Source: Paramecium pentaurelia
Lineage: Eukaryota; Ciliophora; Oligohymenophorea; Peniculida; Parameciidae
Reading direction: 5' to 3'
Assembly: GCA_905183005.1 (NCBI GenBank)
Contig: CAJJDO010000108.1
Span: forward strand, 58,814 to 122,813
Length of the DNA stretch: 64,000 bases
Every line of letters begins with the position of its first letter. The first letter of the stretch is position 1. The notes under the pieces are model-generated. The model saw nothing but the letters and a program-made list of their open reading frames with translations. It was not told the DNA's origin and did no database searches. Below, piece by piece: positions 34,391 through 47,317 of the stretch. The translations under genes were made by a program, and so were the position numbers.

Positions 34391-36782
34391 TCAATTTGAG
34401 ACTTTATTATATAACAATTATTGAACCATAACTTTTTCTTTAAATAATTCCCATTCTAAATTTAATAGATCTTATTTTTTCTCATTTTAAGGTTTTCTAA
34501 GTTTATTTCTTTTATAATATTCTTGCAAGTCTAATTTTCTTTATTTTTCTTCAATATCTGATAGCAATTATGCTTAATCCTTCATTATATTTGAATTTTT
34601 AGAGTAGATTTATCTTATTTCTTAATTTAATTCAGATTTTTCAATAAGATCAACTTCTTTATAAACTAAGAGTTAATTAGTTAGATGTTCAATCAAAAAT
34701 TCTGGGCAAAATTATATTAATTTTAAGCTAATTTTATAAACAATTGTAGTACTAGATGAACTAACAACAGTCATTCTTGCTCTATCTGTACCTTTATCAC
34801 CTTCAAGTCTTAATCCTGTTAATACTCTTCCAAAAATGATATCTCCAGGATACAATTTTTTATAAATATAACTCTTTTAATATTAGATATATCCATTATT
34901 ATTATTACATACAGCATAATCAGGAATTTTATATGTGATATCTCCATCTTATGTTAAGCAAGACAAATAATCTTAAGGTTCATTATGAATAACTTTTTTA
35001 GGATGTTCTTAATAATATCTGTAGGATTTTCTATTTTATTTTTTTTTTTCGAAAATGTTCTGGTAATTTAATTCTTTCTGTATTTATTGTTCTAATAACA
35101 TTACATGATCCTTTATAGATAATGTACATATATTCTAAAATATCTCCTTCTTTAACCAAAACTTCATCTAGATGAAATCTTTATGGTATTAATTAATTAG
35201 CTAAAGGTATTAAAACAAAAGGTTGAATTTATTTAAAGAATCTCAAAGATTTAAGCATTTTAATTTTTTATTCTAATTCATCTTACATCAAAACCATAAG
35301 TATATTTTTAAAATTTTCTCTACTAATGGCCAATAAATGACAAGTTTCACTAGCTTAAATTGATGCTTTTCTTTATTAAACTTTATCAACTTTTTTATAT
35401 TAAATATTATTAGATTTTGTCAATCCAGATGACTAACCTAATTCATCATTATTAGCTAAATTCATTATATAATGTTTTTCTTTAATATTATCCTCCTTAA
35501 CCAAATTAATAATATTAGTATTTTGTCTTTGTAATTCTTTAATTTTTTATTTTTAAAAGGCTTCATCTTATTATCCTAGATCCTATAATTATTATTTAAT
35601 GAGTTATTCCTTAACTTCTTTAAGTGATTTTATATTTATATTTTCTAATTTCTCTTCAAGTACCTCTTCTGAACCCTTTTAAGTAGTTTCCATCATTGCT
35701 AACTCTCCGAAATGTTAGCCATCATAGAGAGATGAAACTACTTATTCAATAATAGGTCCAAATTAATTAAATTTCTTCTCTATTTTAACAACTACACTAC
35801 CTGATAAAATAACAAATAAATTATCTCCAAAATCACCTTAATGAAATACATATTCCCCTGGAGGTACTTCTATATATTAGCCTAATTTAACTAGATTAAT
35901 CCTTGTAGATTTAGTAAATCTTTCAAAAAATATAAGTTTTTATACAATTTTATCAATTTCATCAAAATTGATACTATCAAATGATTAACCTTATTCAAGT
36001 AATTCTCTTTTAATTTTTAGTTAATCTGTTAGAAATTATAATTAATGTTCTGTTAATACATTATCTTTAATTTTAAGGAATTTATTTTTATCTGCATATA
36101 GATTATGTATAAAGACTTCAGTATCTGCTGTCATTTTCATGAATTTGACATCTAAATGTGCTAATTCATCATATAATGCTTTTATTTCTTCAAGGTTTAT
36201 TTACAATATTTTTTTGGTTGTTTTAATATTATCTAGATTGCATTATAATAATCTAGGTTCTTGTCTTATTTATTAAATTTAGGAGAATAATTGATTAATA
36301 TTCATAGTAGTTGGTTGGAGAATTTATTATTAATTTACAACTTCTATTGTTTATTTTTTTGTGATAGATTTAGTTAGTGAATTATTAGTCTTAGTAGTTC
36401 TTTTTGTTATGGTTTAAATTAATGGTTAAGATTTGATAATTGATTATTAAGTACTCATGTGAGTTGGCATTGTAGTTGAATACTTTTTAGCGAATAATTT
36501 CATTTTAGTATGATAATAAACATCTTTATTTTTAGACTCTTTAGTTTCTTCATCATTTGAATATTATGGTAATTCAAATAATGATTCTTTATTTGGTAAT
36601 TATAATGAAGTTTAAGGTCGAGTTGTTTTTCTTGAAGTTTGAAAGTATTATGAATCACATATTACACTTTATTTATTAATTTTGTTAAACATTAATGAAT
36701 CAATACTTGGTTTTGAAGTTGATTTTACTCTTCTTGTTGCAGTAGGTAATCTCTTTGGTCTAAATATTCCATTATTAATCAT
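34391..36782 (-). CDS. cyclic-nucleotide-binding-domain protein (two CNB domains)
   Basis: The protein of about 796 aa starts at ATG 36782 with a basic, Ser/Thr-rich N-terminal ~200 residues and a helical region. A first CNB domain follows: FERFTKSTRINLV, EVPPGEYVFHQGDFGDNLFV, SGSVVVKI, HFGELAMM. Some 105 residues of mostly charged helix come next, and then RKASIQASETCHLLAISREN completes the fold. A second CNB domain has DEVLVKEGDILEYMYIIYKG and YPGDIIFGRVLTG...RARMTVVS. There is no kinase or channel domain, so a regulatory or scaffold protein is inferred. A run of twelve T (35040-35051) holds an apparent one-base insertion: frames before and after differ by one, and the span is one over a multiple of three. 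That is probably a sequence error. Its upstream neighbour, Rpn10, ends 87 bp away on the same strand. Confidence 0.8.
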
Positions 36783-36869
36783 TAATAATATAATATTTAT
36801 AAGTTATTTAGATATCTAATATTAATTAAATTATTTGATTATGAATAGTCATTTATATTATATATTTTA

Positions 36870-38038
36870 TCAATCTTTCTTAGATTGGTCATTATCTTTT
36901 TTTAGGAGACTTTCTTATTCTTCATCCTTATTAACATCATCTAATAATTCATCAAGGAAATTTTAATCTTAGAATAATTACCTATATATAATTAATTTAT
37001 TAATTACTTTTATGTGATCTAATTTTATTGTTATTGCTATTATGGATTTTAATTTTTTTATTCTGGTTATTCTGGTTATTCAGATTATTCTACTTACATA
37101 CTTAATAATCTAGCTTATTCTAATAATTAATCATTTTCTTCTTCTATAAAATTTTCAATCTTCTCTTCTTATATTTATTCTTTTTAAGGTTATTAAGTCT
37201 ATTATTAAGGTTATTAATTCTATTATTGTTATTATTATTATTATTATTAAGCTAATTATTATTATAATCTTAATGCTTCATCTTCAAGACTCATTTTCAT
37301 TATCATTGCCAATTCTGGATCTATATTTGGATCTATTCCACCATATTCTGAGAATTATCCACCTGTTCTTTATTATGGTACTTATTGTTCTTATCCTGGT
37401 TCAGCTTAAAAATCTGAATAATTTCCTAATGATGAAAATAATGTTTCTGTTGCACTCATTCCTGGTTAGATATTAATAAATTTTGATGATGATCCTTTCT
37501 ATACATTTTCAAAGAATATTTTCAATTTCTAAAGATGTTCTTCATTCTACTCTCCAAAATTAATTAAATCAATTGCTATATTATTTTTCTTTAATCTCTT
37601 TGCAAGACTAATATTATTTAAATTATTTAATACTTTACTAAAGTATCTACTTCTTCTTCAATTGGACTTGCAACAAATGCTACTATACGTTGATGTTATT
37701 ATTTATTAATTCTATGTTTTAATGCTAATGATGCCTATTGAAGTGCAACAGAAAACTTTAAATTACCTAATTATTAAATTAAATTATTTACCCTCTAATC
37801 TAGTTTTATGGAATTATCCTTAAATTAAATCCCTATCATTTGTTGGAGTCATCAATAATCTTACTTGTTTACCACCTCCTAAAATCAATCCCATTCCACT
37901 TTCCATGTTTGAATCAATAACTACATTAATATATAATTCAATGGCTTCTTGTTAAGCATTCCATCTAGATGGCTCTAAGTCACCATTTCTAGAGAATTCT
38001 GAGTTATCCAATACTACTACAGCTGCTTCTAGAGGCAT
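36870..38038 (-). CDS. RPN10: 26S proteasome regulatory subunit Rpn10 (S5a) homologue
   Basis: The 363-aa product carries ubiquitin-linked substrates to the proteasome. The N-terminal von Willebrand A domain begins MPLEAAVVVLDNSEFSRNGD and contains LEPSRWNAQQEAIELYIN, GLILGGGKQVRLLMTPTNDR and VALQQASLALKHRIN, all close to the family. NIAIDLINFGE follows. A ubiquitin-interacting motif DPELAMIMKMSLEDEALRL sits near residue 245. A long Gln-rich tail ends FLDELLDDVNKDEEQESLL. Three introns (37767-37791, 37608-37633, 36982-37007; 25-26 nt, all GTA...TAG) keep the frame exactly. The Gln-rich tract consists largely of TAA/TAG codons, visible only under the ciliate code. Confidence 0.95.
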
Positions 38039-38383
38039 TTTTATTAAATTTAAATAATTAATAATCACATTGGGATAGTTTTTGTATGTTTACTTAAAAA
38101 TTAAATTAATAATCATATAATCATTATTTAATATCGATTAAATAATCAATTAAATGTTATTTATAATTTTTGAATATCTCAAATATTTAAGCTATCTTTT
38201 TTTCAATAGTTAAGAATATTTATTATTCAAAATCCTAAAACTCTAGTAATTTTAAATTATTTAATAAGAATATATCCATTTTCTAATTCAAAGTAAAAAT
38301 AAACAATATATAAATACAATAATAAAATTATTGTGAAAAATATCAAATTAAATAAAATAATTAAACATTGATAAATTTATATT

Positions 38384-41300
38384 TCACTATGGAGCTTTAA
38401 TATAATTTTTAATCTTCAGTCTTTATCTTCTGATTTAATAAATGATAAATGCTATTATAATTATAAAGCCAATTGATAATAGTATAAAATAAATAAATAT
38501 CTCTTTATTTTATATATTATTAATTAACATTAATTCAACTTACAAAGTTGTTACATTATTCTTGGCTACTAAATTGAATTTTTCAACTTCTTTTTATTCA
38601 TTCAACAATTGGAGTTAATAACCAAATTATCCAAAATAAAATTCAGAATTATTTATTGATTCAAATATTACATGAGTAGTATTGAATAGGTGAATTTTTT
38701 AATCATTTTCAGTTATTTTATGAATAGGGTCATAAAATGATTTTTCTAATGTCAAATCAAAAATCAAATTTTCAGAAATGAGAGTTGAATTCTCCAAATA
38801 AATTAGGTTATTTAGTTGATGTATATTTCTAAATAATTTAGATACCATCCCTTATTCAAATTAGTATAGTCTATTAAATTATATATCATAGATAATTAAA
38901 TAATTAGATAATTTCTCAGCTATTTAAACTTAAATAGAATTCTATTCAAATTTACATTTTAATACCATGAAATCGCTCATTTTCAAATAATTGAAATATT
39001 AGTTTATTTAATTATATGGAATTAAGGGAGTTATTAAATCTGAGAGTCGGAGATAGTTTAAGGTGATAACTCCTAATATTGAAATACTGGTTTCTTCTAA
39101 TTTTAATATAGTTAATAAAATTTCTAATTAATCATTATTTTTAACTAATTAATATTCAAGAAATAGATATTCATTGTTCTAAAAACTAATGGAATTTTTG
39201 AGTTCAAATTTAGATGAAATTGATACTAGTTGATTAAATTAAAATTAGAATAATTTCTGTTGATTTTCATTATGAAGAATAATTAATTTGCCTATTTTTT
39301 TGACTTAAAGGGAATTTGTGTTATTAATTACAATATCAATTTAGTGAATTTATTCTGATATAAAGGATCCTTTTATATTATCATAAAATAAAATTTGATA
39401 ATAAATAAATTTTTGATCCTTCCAAAAATAAATTAATTGATATTTTGAAATCTAAAATATTTTTAATTTTTAATCATTTTTTTAATTGATATTGACATTG
39501 AGAATCTAACAAGTAATATGATGAATCTGATTATTTAATGCTATGTTATAGCATTCAACATCAATATGATTAATTAAAACTTTAGATCTTAAAATGCAGT
39601 TAATTTCATATCTTGATTTGCANGAATTTTTCAACTTCTTTTTATTCATTCAACAATTGGAGTTAATAACCAAATTATCCAAAATAAAATTCAGAATTAT
39701 TTATTGATTCAAATATTACATGAGTAGTATTGAATAGGTGAATTTTTTAATCATTTTCAGTTATTTTATGAATAGGGTCATAAAATGATTTTTCTAATGT
39801 CAAATCAAAAATCAAATTTTCAGAAATGAGAGTTGAATTCTCCAAATAAATTAGGTTATTTAGTTGATGTATATTTCTAAATAATTTAGATACCATCCCT
39901 TATTCAAATTAGTATAGTCTATTAAATTATATATCATAGATAATTAAATAATTAGATAATTTCTCAGCTATTTAAACTTAAATAGAATTCTATTCAAATT
40001 TACATTTTAATACCATGAAATCGCTCATTTTCAAATAATTGAAATATTAGTTTATTTAATTATATGGAATTAAGGGAGTTATTAAATCTGAGAGTCGGAG
40101 ATAGTTTAAGGTGATAACTCCTAATATTGAAATACTGGTTTCTTCTAATTTTAATATAGTTAATAAAATTTCTAATTAATCATTATTTTTAACTAATTAA
40201 TATTCAAGAAATAGATATTCATTGTTCTAAAAACTAATGGAATTTTTGAGTTCAAATTTAGATGAAATTGATACTAGTTGATTAAATTAAAATTAGAATA
40301 ATTTCTGTTGATTTTCATTATGAAGAATAATTAATTTGCCTATTTTTTTGACTTAAAGGGAATTTGTGTTATTAATTACAATATCAATTTAGTGAATTTA
40401 TTCTGATATAAAGGATCCTTTTATATTATCATAAAATAAAATTTGATAATAAATAAATTTTTGATCCTTCCAAAAATAAATTAATTGATATTTTGAAATC
40501 TAAAATATTTTTAATTTTTAATCATTTTTTTAATTGATATTGACATTGAGAATCTAACAAGTAATATGATGAATCTGATTATTTAATGCTATGTTATAGC
40601 ATTCAACATCAATATGATTAATTAAAACTTTAGATCTTAAAATGCAGTTAATTTCATATCTTGATTTGCATACTTATAATTGTTGAGTTCTTAAAAATGG
40701 TCCAAGTAATTTTAAATTAGTATTATTAGTAATAGAAACATTAAAGATTGGACCATAAAAATACTTTGGCAATACTATATTATTATTTATCAACTTATGT
40801 TCAAAATAGTAATTAGATAACAATTATTGGCATTAATTTTCTATGTTAATAATTATCTAACATTCTTTAGAATTACCTATTGTATTAGACACAATTTAAA
40901 TAGGATAAGTATATTCATTATACAATTTACTTTGAGTATAGTTTACATTTTTAATTTATAGATAAATGTTTTCGATATCTATTTATCTCATTAAATTATT
41001 TTCATCTCGATATACTAAATTCTCATTTTAAAAAAAGAAATTTTGATTATTACATCTAATACTTGTTAACCATTAAATTTATTAATAATCTTATGGTTAA
41101 ATAATTAATAAATAAGTTTATTCTGATTTAATAGCAAGTAAAATCAGATAACTTCTAATAGTTAAGTAAACTAAGGGTCTTACAAAAGTAAAATCTTAAA
41201 AAGTAGCATTGTCAGAGAGTTGTATCTCATAGTTTTAAAAGTAATAACGAATGATAATGTTTTAATTTAAATGTACACCAATAGTTTAAAATCCAAAACC

Positions 41301-43283
41301 ATATTCATTTATATCAATAATTTATATATCCTAAATTCTTACATAATTAACTGATTATTCCTATTCTACTATTAAAATAGTTGAATATTAAATATATGTT
41401 TACTTACGATATTTTTTATAGAAAATAATATCTTCATTTAGAAATAGATTTTCTGATAAGTATTATTAAATCTATGAATGAGGATTTGGAGTTAATTCAA
41501 AAATTTATGGTAGTTAAGCTTTACTTTAAATAAGTAATATAATTCCAAATTAAGTTAATTTATCTGGAACATATTCAATATAAAATGTCTCTATTGATAA
41601 ACAATCATCTTTGTCAAATGATAAAATTCTTGCTTCATTTATTCCTAATTTAAATATCCATAATAAATTATTTTTAGTAAATAATTACATTCCATAAATA
41701 TTAATTGATATATCTGGACATTTCTAATTACAAGATGTGTATCTAAGAATATCATTTTTTCTAAAGACGGCTGAAATTTTTGAATATGCTAGTAATGTGT
41801 AATTAAGTTTATAGAATGATAATTTACATTAATAAATCTAATCTAAATAATTTTAATTATGAGATTGTGTTTCAAATTATTTTGGAACTTAAATTTCATA
41901 ATATATATTATTAATTTTTATATATTTGGAAAGTGGAATTTAAATTTCAGATTAACAATAATTAGTTTCTTATGCATATTTTTTACACAAATTTTCTTCA
42001 TTTTATTTCATTTTAACAATTTTATAACACAATACAAAAATTAAAGAGAGTTATTATAAATTTATGTTATATATATAAATATATTTTTTAGTAGGTTTAA
42101 TAAAAGGTTATAAAGAATGATACTTATAGAATTAAATTTATCTTAATTCTTAATCAATTTAATAAAAGTAATTAAGAGAATTTACAAAATAGATTGTTTA
42201 GTTTAGTAATTATATTGTGTAATTAATGTTATTTGTTAATATTAATGATATCTCATTTTCTTTAGTGATGAATAATCGATCATTTATAAAATGTATTTAA
42301 TAGGATGAATTAAATTATGTAATTATTTCAGATTTCCAAATATATATTTAACCTGTATCTGTTTGAGTGAAGATTTATTGCAATAAACATGATTTGCTAA
42401 ATAACAGTTTCTTGATCTTTCTCTCAAATATATTATGTTAAATAAATTACAAATTAATCCAATCGAAGAAAATGTATGAATTAAAAATATAAATCTAACT
42501 AGAAAAATTATTTTCAATTAAAACTAATTTATTCTACTTTATTTATTTTACACAAATTTGAATATCATCTAATTGCTTTATTTGAATATCAGTATTTATT
42601 TATTACAAAATAGTTTAATTTAAAAGTACTTTATTCAAATCTAAATGGATGATATTCCAATTCTCACATTTATGAAAAGTTATAATGAATTAGAAATTCA
42701 TTAGTTCTAAATAAGTTCTTTAACATGAAGTTATATTTAGATTGTCTAAATTATATTAGTATAATAGTTAAGTTGTTTTATTATAAATAGAGACTGTATA
42801 TACTTTAAGAATATTTATGGAATAACAAAAGACAATAAATTAATTATTTTTGTATCCAAAGAATTCTTCACATATTTCTGGAAACTTAGAATCAATTTCA
42901 ATTTCAATTATATTATTTTATGTTTATTCATTATTAGTATCATTTATTCCAAATACATTTGTGTATGTGATAACATAACTTGATTATACAATTAAATTAC
43001 ATATCCATTTTTATAATCTCTATTTTTAATCTAAAGATTCAATAACCTTTGATTAAATTACTTATCCTGTGGATAATAACATTAATGTAAATGATCTTTC
43101 AATTAAATTGTAATTAATTCTATATTCAACATTATTTATATTTTAATCATCTTGCTCTATAATAAGAGATTAACTTTATTTGTAATAAAATAGTTAATCA
43201 TTTTCAAGTTGAAAATCCGAACAATTCTAAGATTGTAGTAGATTTATAAAGTTGAAAAACATTATGAATATAAATAATAACAT
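38384..43283 (-). CDS. large single-pass surface membrane protein (~1,283 aa)
   Basis: The ATG at 43283 gives a hydrophobic leader (MLLFIFIMFFNFINLLQ). A very long extracellular-type region without hydrophobic breaks but with regular Cys and aromatic residues follows (CEEFFGYKNNQFIVFCYS; YTSCNQKCPDISIN). The C-terminus has one membrane segment (IYFILLSIGFIIIIAFIIY) and a short basic tail (RRQRLKIKN). The frame crosses the N at 39623 because 38576-39622 repeats 39624-40670; with one copy removed the gene is continuous and a multiple of three. No introns were needed. It resembles the 55217-59021 gene in size, composition and topology. The function is unknown; cell surface is inferred. The start 58 bp after its upstream neighbour's stop was chosen for the leader peptide. 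Confidence 0.7.
38576..40670 (+). repeat. direct 1,047-bp duplication around a one-N gap
   Basis: Bases 38576-39622 recur at 39624-40670 (offset 1,048), with N at 39623. The copies look identical. Collapsing them restores a single open frame for the large membrane-protein gene, strong evidence that this is an unmerged contig overlap. Confidence 0.92.
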
Positions 43284-43341
43284 TATATATATTTATATTA
43301 TTATTATATATATTCATTAATAAAATCAAATTGTATTCTTA

Positions 43342-44094
43342 TCATTAATAATATTAATTAAGATCTAGATTAATTTTGTCAAGTTATTTAGCATAATTTC
43401 TAGAGTATGATGATATAAGGTCAAATTCTCCAAATTTATTCTCGTATTATTCTATGGATTAGACAGAACTAAATTATTTATGAATTGGTTTTATAGAAAA
43501 TTAGTTTATATATTAAATGATTTCTTTCTTCTTTGGATTTAAAGTTCGTTTTAATTCAACTTATTTAAGTTTATTAAGTTTTATTTAATCAACTATCTTA
43601 CTCTATATACCACAAAGATAATGTTCATGTATTTTTTCCATTTCACTATAGAGTAATTCATCCAAATATGCGAACCATTTCATAAAATTTTATAAATAAA
43701 GAGTTTACTAAGAAGGTTTGATTTATAGTGTGTTTATGAAGTGAATGGTTCTATTCAGTAAAATATCACGATTTAAATGAACAACAGGAATGTTAAATAT
43801 TTCTTAGATATCTTTAAAATTTGATGTTGATGTAAATATTTTGTTAAGAATATTCCTAATATATCCTTCATTCTTATATTATTGTAATTCTTGAATATAT
43901 TTACAAATTCTGTTAATATAAAGTATGAGAGTATTCTTATTTATCAATTACAGATTTTTTTCTTAAATTGGTCGATATGTTGTGGATTTGAATTTACTTT
44001 CATCAATACTATTGTAACGATTACGCTATGAATAAATTCTTATTCTATTCATTAATAAATGTAAAATAGTGTTATTGTGAATAATAAAATTCAT
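43342..44094 (-). CDS. hypothetical 250-aa helical protein
   Basis: An intronless minus-strand frame from ATG 44094 (MNFIIHNNTILHLLMNR) to TGA 43342. It is rich in Lys, Ile, Gln and Asn with helical segments such as YLDELLYSEMEKIHEHY and KLNKLKQVELKRTLNPKKK. No signal peptide, membrane segment or known motif was recognised. Translation could begin at the internal Met 15. It is followed 58 bp downstream by the large membrane-protein gene on the same strand. Confidence 0.65.
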
Positions 44095-44659
44095 TAGATA
44101 GTTACACTTGAATAATTTGTAAAACATTCAACCATATATGATGATTATCATATAACACTTAAACAATCATTAGAATAGTTATTTAGTCTTTTATGTAAAT
44201 TTTAAGTCAGCAGTCTAATTATCAAAATTTAGGTACTTTGAATAATTATTGAGCATTATATAATGTTATATTCAATAACAGAGAGTATAAACGAAAATAC
44301 TAGATTATAATATTGATTTGCTTTTATAGTATAATAAATATTGATCATAAGATTAATAATAAATATTAGAAAAACCTATTTGTATTTTTTAAAGAATTCT
44401 CTATATACATATATACTCTAGGATAATGAAATGATAGTCAAATAAAAAATATGATGTAATTAAAACTAATATATATTTATAATGGTTGAAATTAATCTAC
44501 TTTTTTAATTAAATTGTATACCCCTATTAATTATTTAGATAAAAGATGATATATTAATGAAAATAATGAATGCATTTTTTAAAATATTAAGAAGAGAGGT
44601 TTAAAATATTAGAATATTAAATTGAGTTTTTTTATTTATGAAGATAATTAATTTGAATA
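44095..44659. other. intergenic region between two minus-strand genes
   Basis: No coding frame supported. It contains the 3' flank of the PH-kinase gene and the presumed promoter of the 250-aa gene. Very AT-rich. Confidence 0.45.
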
Positions 44660-46197
44660 TCATACAAATTTTTATCTATTTAATTAATAATAAGAAAATT
44701 ATAAAAAATAAAGGTTTTATTCTTGTATTGGCTACTCTTAATTATCATTGGATAAGTTATCTTCATTGCTTTATTCAATATTCATTTAATATATATTTTT
44801 AAGTGATGGTTTGAATGAGGATTGTTTTAGAAAATATCCTTTTTTATCCATACTCTAACTTTTAAATCTTCTTTTTTTTTATTTATATTCTGATAATTAA
44901 CTTGAATGTTCACTTGCTGAATGTTAACTTTATTAATAAAATGATTTTAAAGTGTTTTTGGATTATAAATGATTAAAACTCATTCCCACAGAACCTTCAA
45001 TAATAGATTAAGTAGAAACTATATTACCAAAATGGGAAACTAATGTTTAAGCTTATAATTGAACCAATAAATCCTAAACTGTAATTCTATTTTCTGGTTA
45101 TTTTTATAACATTGCTTTCAACAAATATATACTTTTTTAACTTACATTAACAAATTTAGATTCTGAAAAATCAATTTAACATTCTTTATTTAATTTCAAT
45201 AATCCATCATATGTATTTGATCTAAATGGTGCTCTTCCACATAACATAGAATAAAATATTACACCTAAACTAAATATATCTCCAACTTCTTAATATGGTT
45301 ATCTCATAAATACTTCTGGTGCTATATAACCAGCTGTTCCTTATCCATTTTATAATCTATCTCTTTATATTTTCTCAGTAAAACCAAAATCAATTAATTT
45401 TATATTATCTTTATCAATTAATACATTTTCCAATTTAATATCTCTATGAACATAACCAATACTATTAACTGCTTAAAGGGCAATTGTAAGTTTAAGTAAG
45501 ATTTATGTTGATTCAATTTCAGTTAATTTTTTTTTTTCTTTTAAGTATTAATATAATGATCCTCCTTTAATATATTCTGTTACTAAAACTATAATTTAAT
45601 TTATTATTATATATACTTAACATTTCATCAAGTTAAATTATTTCAAATAGTTTAATAATATAAGGTGAATTTAATTTCCTAAGTACATAACATTCCGAAT
45701 GAATGAAATTATAAAATTTTTATGAATCCTTTTTTTAAATCAATTCTTCTCTATAATATATTTTACCAGCATAATTAAGTGGTTAATTTGGTAAACGAAT
45801 ATTTGGAGTAAGTTAAATGACTTTGGAAAAACCTCCTTTAGCAATGACATCAGAGAAAGTATAGACTTAATCCAAATTTTAGATAAAAGAGAATTAAGAA
45901 AGGTTCTTGAAGAATTAAAAGGTAGATTTTCTAAAGAAGAGATAGTTAATAATCTTACTAATCATTATTCCAAATATAAATAAATATGTCTTTAGTTCTT
46001 TTGATTCTAATTACTTTTACAAGATCAGTTTTTTTATTAGAAATTTTAAGGTCTATGATTTTAAGACTGATATCTAGATTCAGTAATACATAACCCTTTG
46101 GTTTATTATTATTATGTTAATAAAATAATAATCCTTCTTAATTCAATAAAAATTGATATTCAGTAGGCTTACTACATTTCCAAGTTATTCGATTCAT
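44660..46197 (-). CDS. protein kinase with N-terminal PH-like domain
   Basis: The 493-aa product starts at ATG 46197. The first ~110 residues (MNRITWKCSKPTEYQFLL ... KGYVLLNLDISLKIIDLK ... DIFIYIWNND) have the strand pattern of a pleckstrin-homology domain, probably for membrane lipid or protein binding. A Ser/Thr kinase domain follows: GGFSKVIQL glycine loop, HRDIKLENVL catalytic loop (Asp within HRD), DFGFTEK metal site, GTAGYIAPEV activation end and DIFSLGVIFYSML. The Gly-rich loop is shortened (AKGGFSKV) and the usual VAIK lysine is probably AGKIYY. A Ser/Gln-rich tail closes the protein. Two 28-nt introns (45931-45958, 45589-45616; both TAG). It shares a 225-bp divergent region with the MORN gene. 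Confidence 0.85.
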
Positions 46198-46422
46198 AGT
46201 AAATTAAGAAATGATAGATTGATTTATATTGAATTAAGGTTATTTATTCCAAAATGATTTAGTTTAGTCGTTTTCCTGAAAAATGGGCCAATATTGGAAT
46301 TGATGATCATACATTTTTTAAATTAATTAATAAGTTTTTTATATAGACTAAGTTATTATATATATATATGATCAGAAGGGTCTTAAATTAAAATCTTAGT
46401 TTTTTAATATTATTTGATTGAA
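46198..46422. promoter_or_regulatory. 225-bp divergent promoter region
   Basis: Lies between the starts of the PH-kinase gene (minus) and the MORN gene (plus), so it must contain both transcription starts. It includes a TATATATATA run near 46355-46366. No specific factor site can be assigned. Confidence 0.4.
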
Positions 46423-47301
46423 ATGGGTATATGTAAATCTACTCATATTTAAAACCAAGAGGATTTGAAAATTTTATAAGCTCCTATACTTTATGTTAAG
46501 AAATCTCCTGTGTTGGGAATACATAGAATATATATAGACAATCTTCCTTAATTGAATGAGTTTAGTCATATGGATAATTAGATTAGAAGAGCTTCATATA
46601 GATATAATGAGAATGTAATTTATAATGGATAGTGGATTGGAAATAAAAGAAATGGAGTGGGTAGATTAGAATGGAAAGGTATATGATATAGTTAATTAGA
46701 TGGAACTTATTATGAAGGTAACTGGAGGGATGATAAATTAGATGGAAATGGAAAATTTGTGAGTAATAATTTTGTGATAGAAGGTTAATGGAAGAAAAAT
46801 AAATTGAATGGTTATGGAATTTATAAGGTTGATGATCTCTATAAGTATGAAGGTTATTGGTGTGAAGATTATAAACTTGGAATTGGGAAAGAATATTATG
46901 ATGATGATAGTTAATATATAGGGAATTTCGATCAAAACGTAAAATCGGGTATGGGAATATATATTTGGGATGATGGAAGCAAATATGAAGGGATGTTTAA
47001 ATAAGATAGTTTTAATGGTGTAGGAGAATTGAAATGGGCAAATGGAAGTTGGTATAAAGGTGAATTTATGAATAATTATTTACATGGACAAGGATATTAT
47101 CAATGGAATGATGGTAGAAGATATGAAGGAAATTATGTGTATGATTATAAAAATGGATATGGAAAATATTTCTGGGAAGATAATTAAAAATATGAAGGTT
47201 ATTGGAAGAATGACAAATGGAATGGTCATGGAATATTAAATAAATCAGGTTGTGTCATAGAAGGAGATTGGATTCAAGGTAAATTGTAAATTATTAAATG
47301 A
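46423..47301 (+). CDS. MORN-repeat protein with N-terminal acylation motif
   Basis: The 285-aa product has one 21-nt intron (46679-46699). After about 75 residues the sequence becomes a series of MORN repeats of roughly 23 residues (YEGNWRDDKLDGNGKF, YEGYWCEDYKLGIGKEY, YKGEFMNNYLHGQGYY, YEGNYVYDYKNGYGKY), continuing to near the C-terminus. MORN proteins tether membranes and cytoskeleton in ciliates and other protists. The N-terminus MGICKS fits the N-myristoylation pattern MG-x3-S with an adjacent Cys available for palmitoylation, which supports membrane attachment. The stop is only 16 bp before the ATG of the next kinase gene on the same strand. Confidence 0.88.
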
Positions 47302-47317
47302 TTATTTATATATTTTA

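Noticed and set aside
37273..37476. Plus-strand 67-aa ORF
   Set aside because: Antisense shadow of the Rpn10 UIM region.
41859..42517. Short ORFs on both strands (61 and 64 aa)
   Set aside because: They lie inside the large minus-strand membrane-protein gene in other frames.
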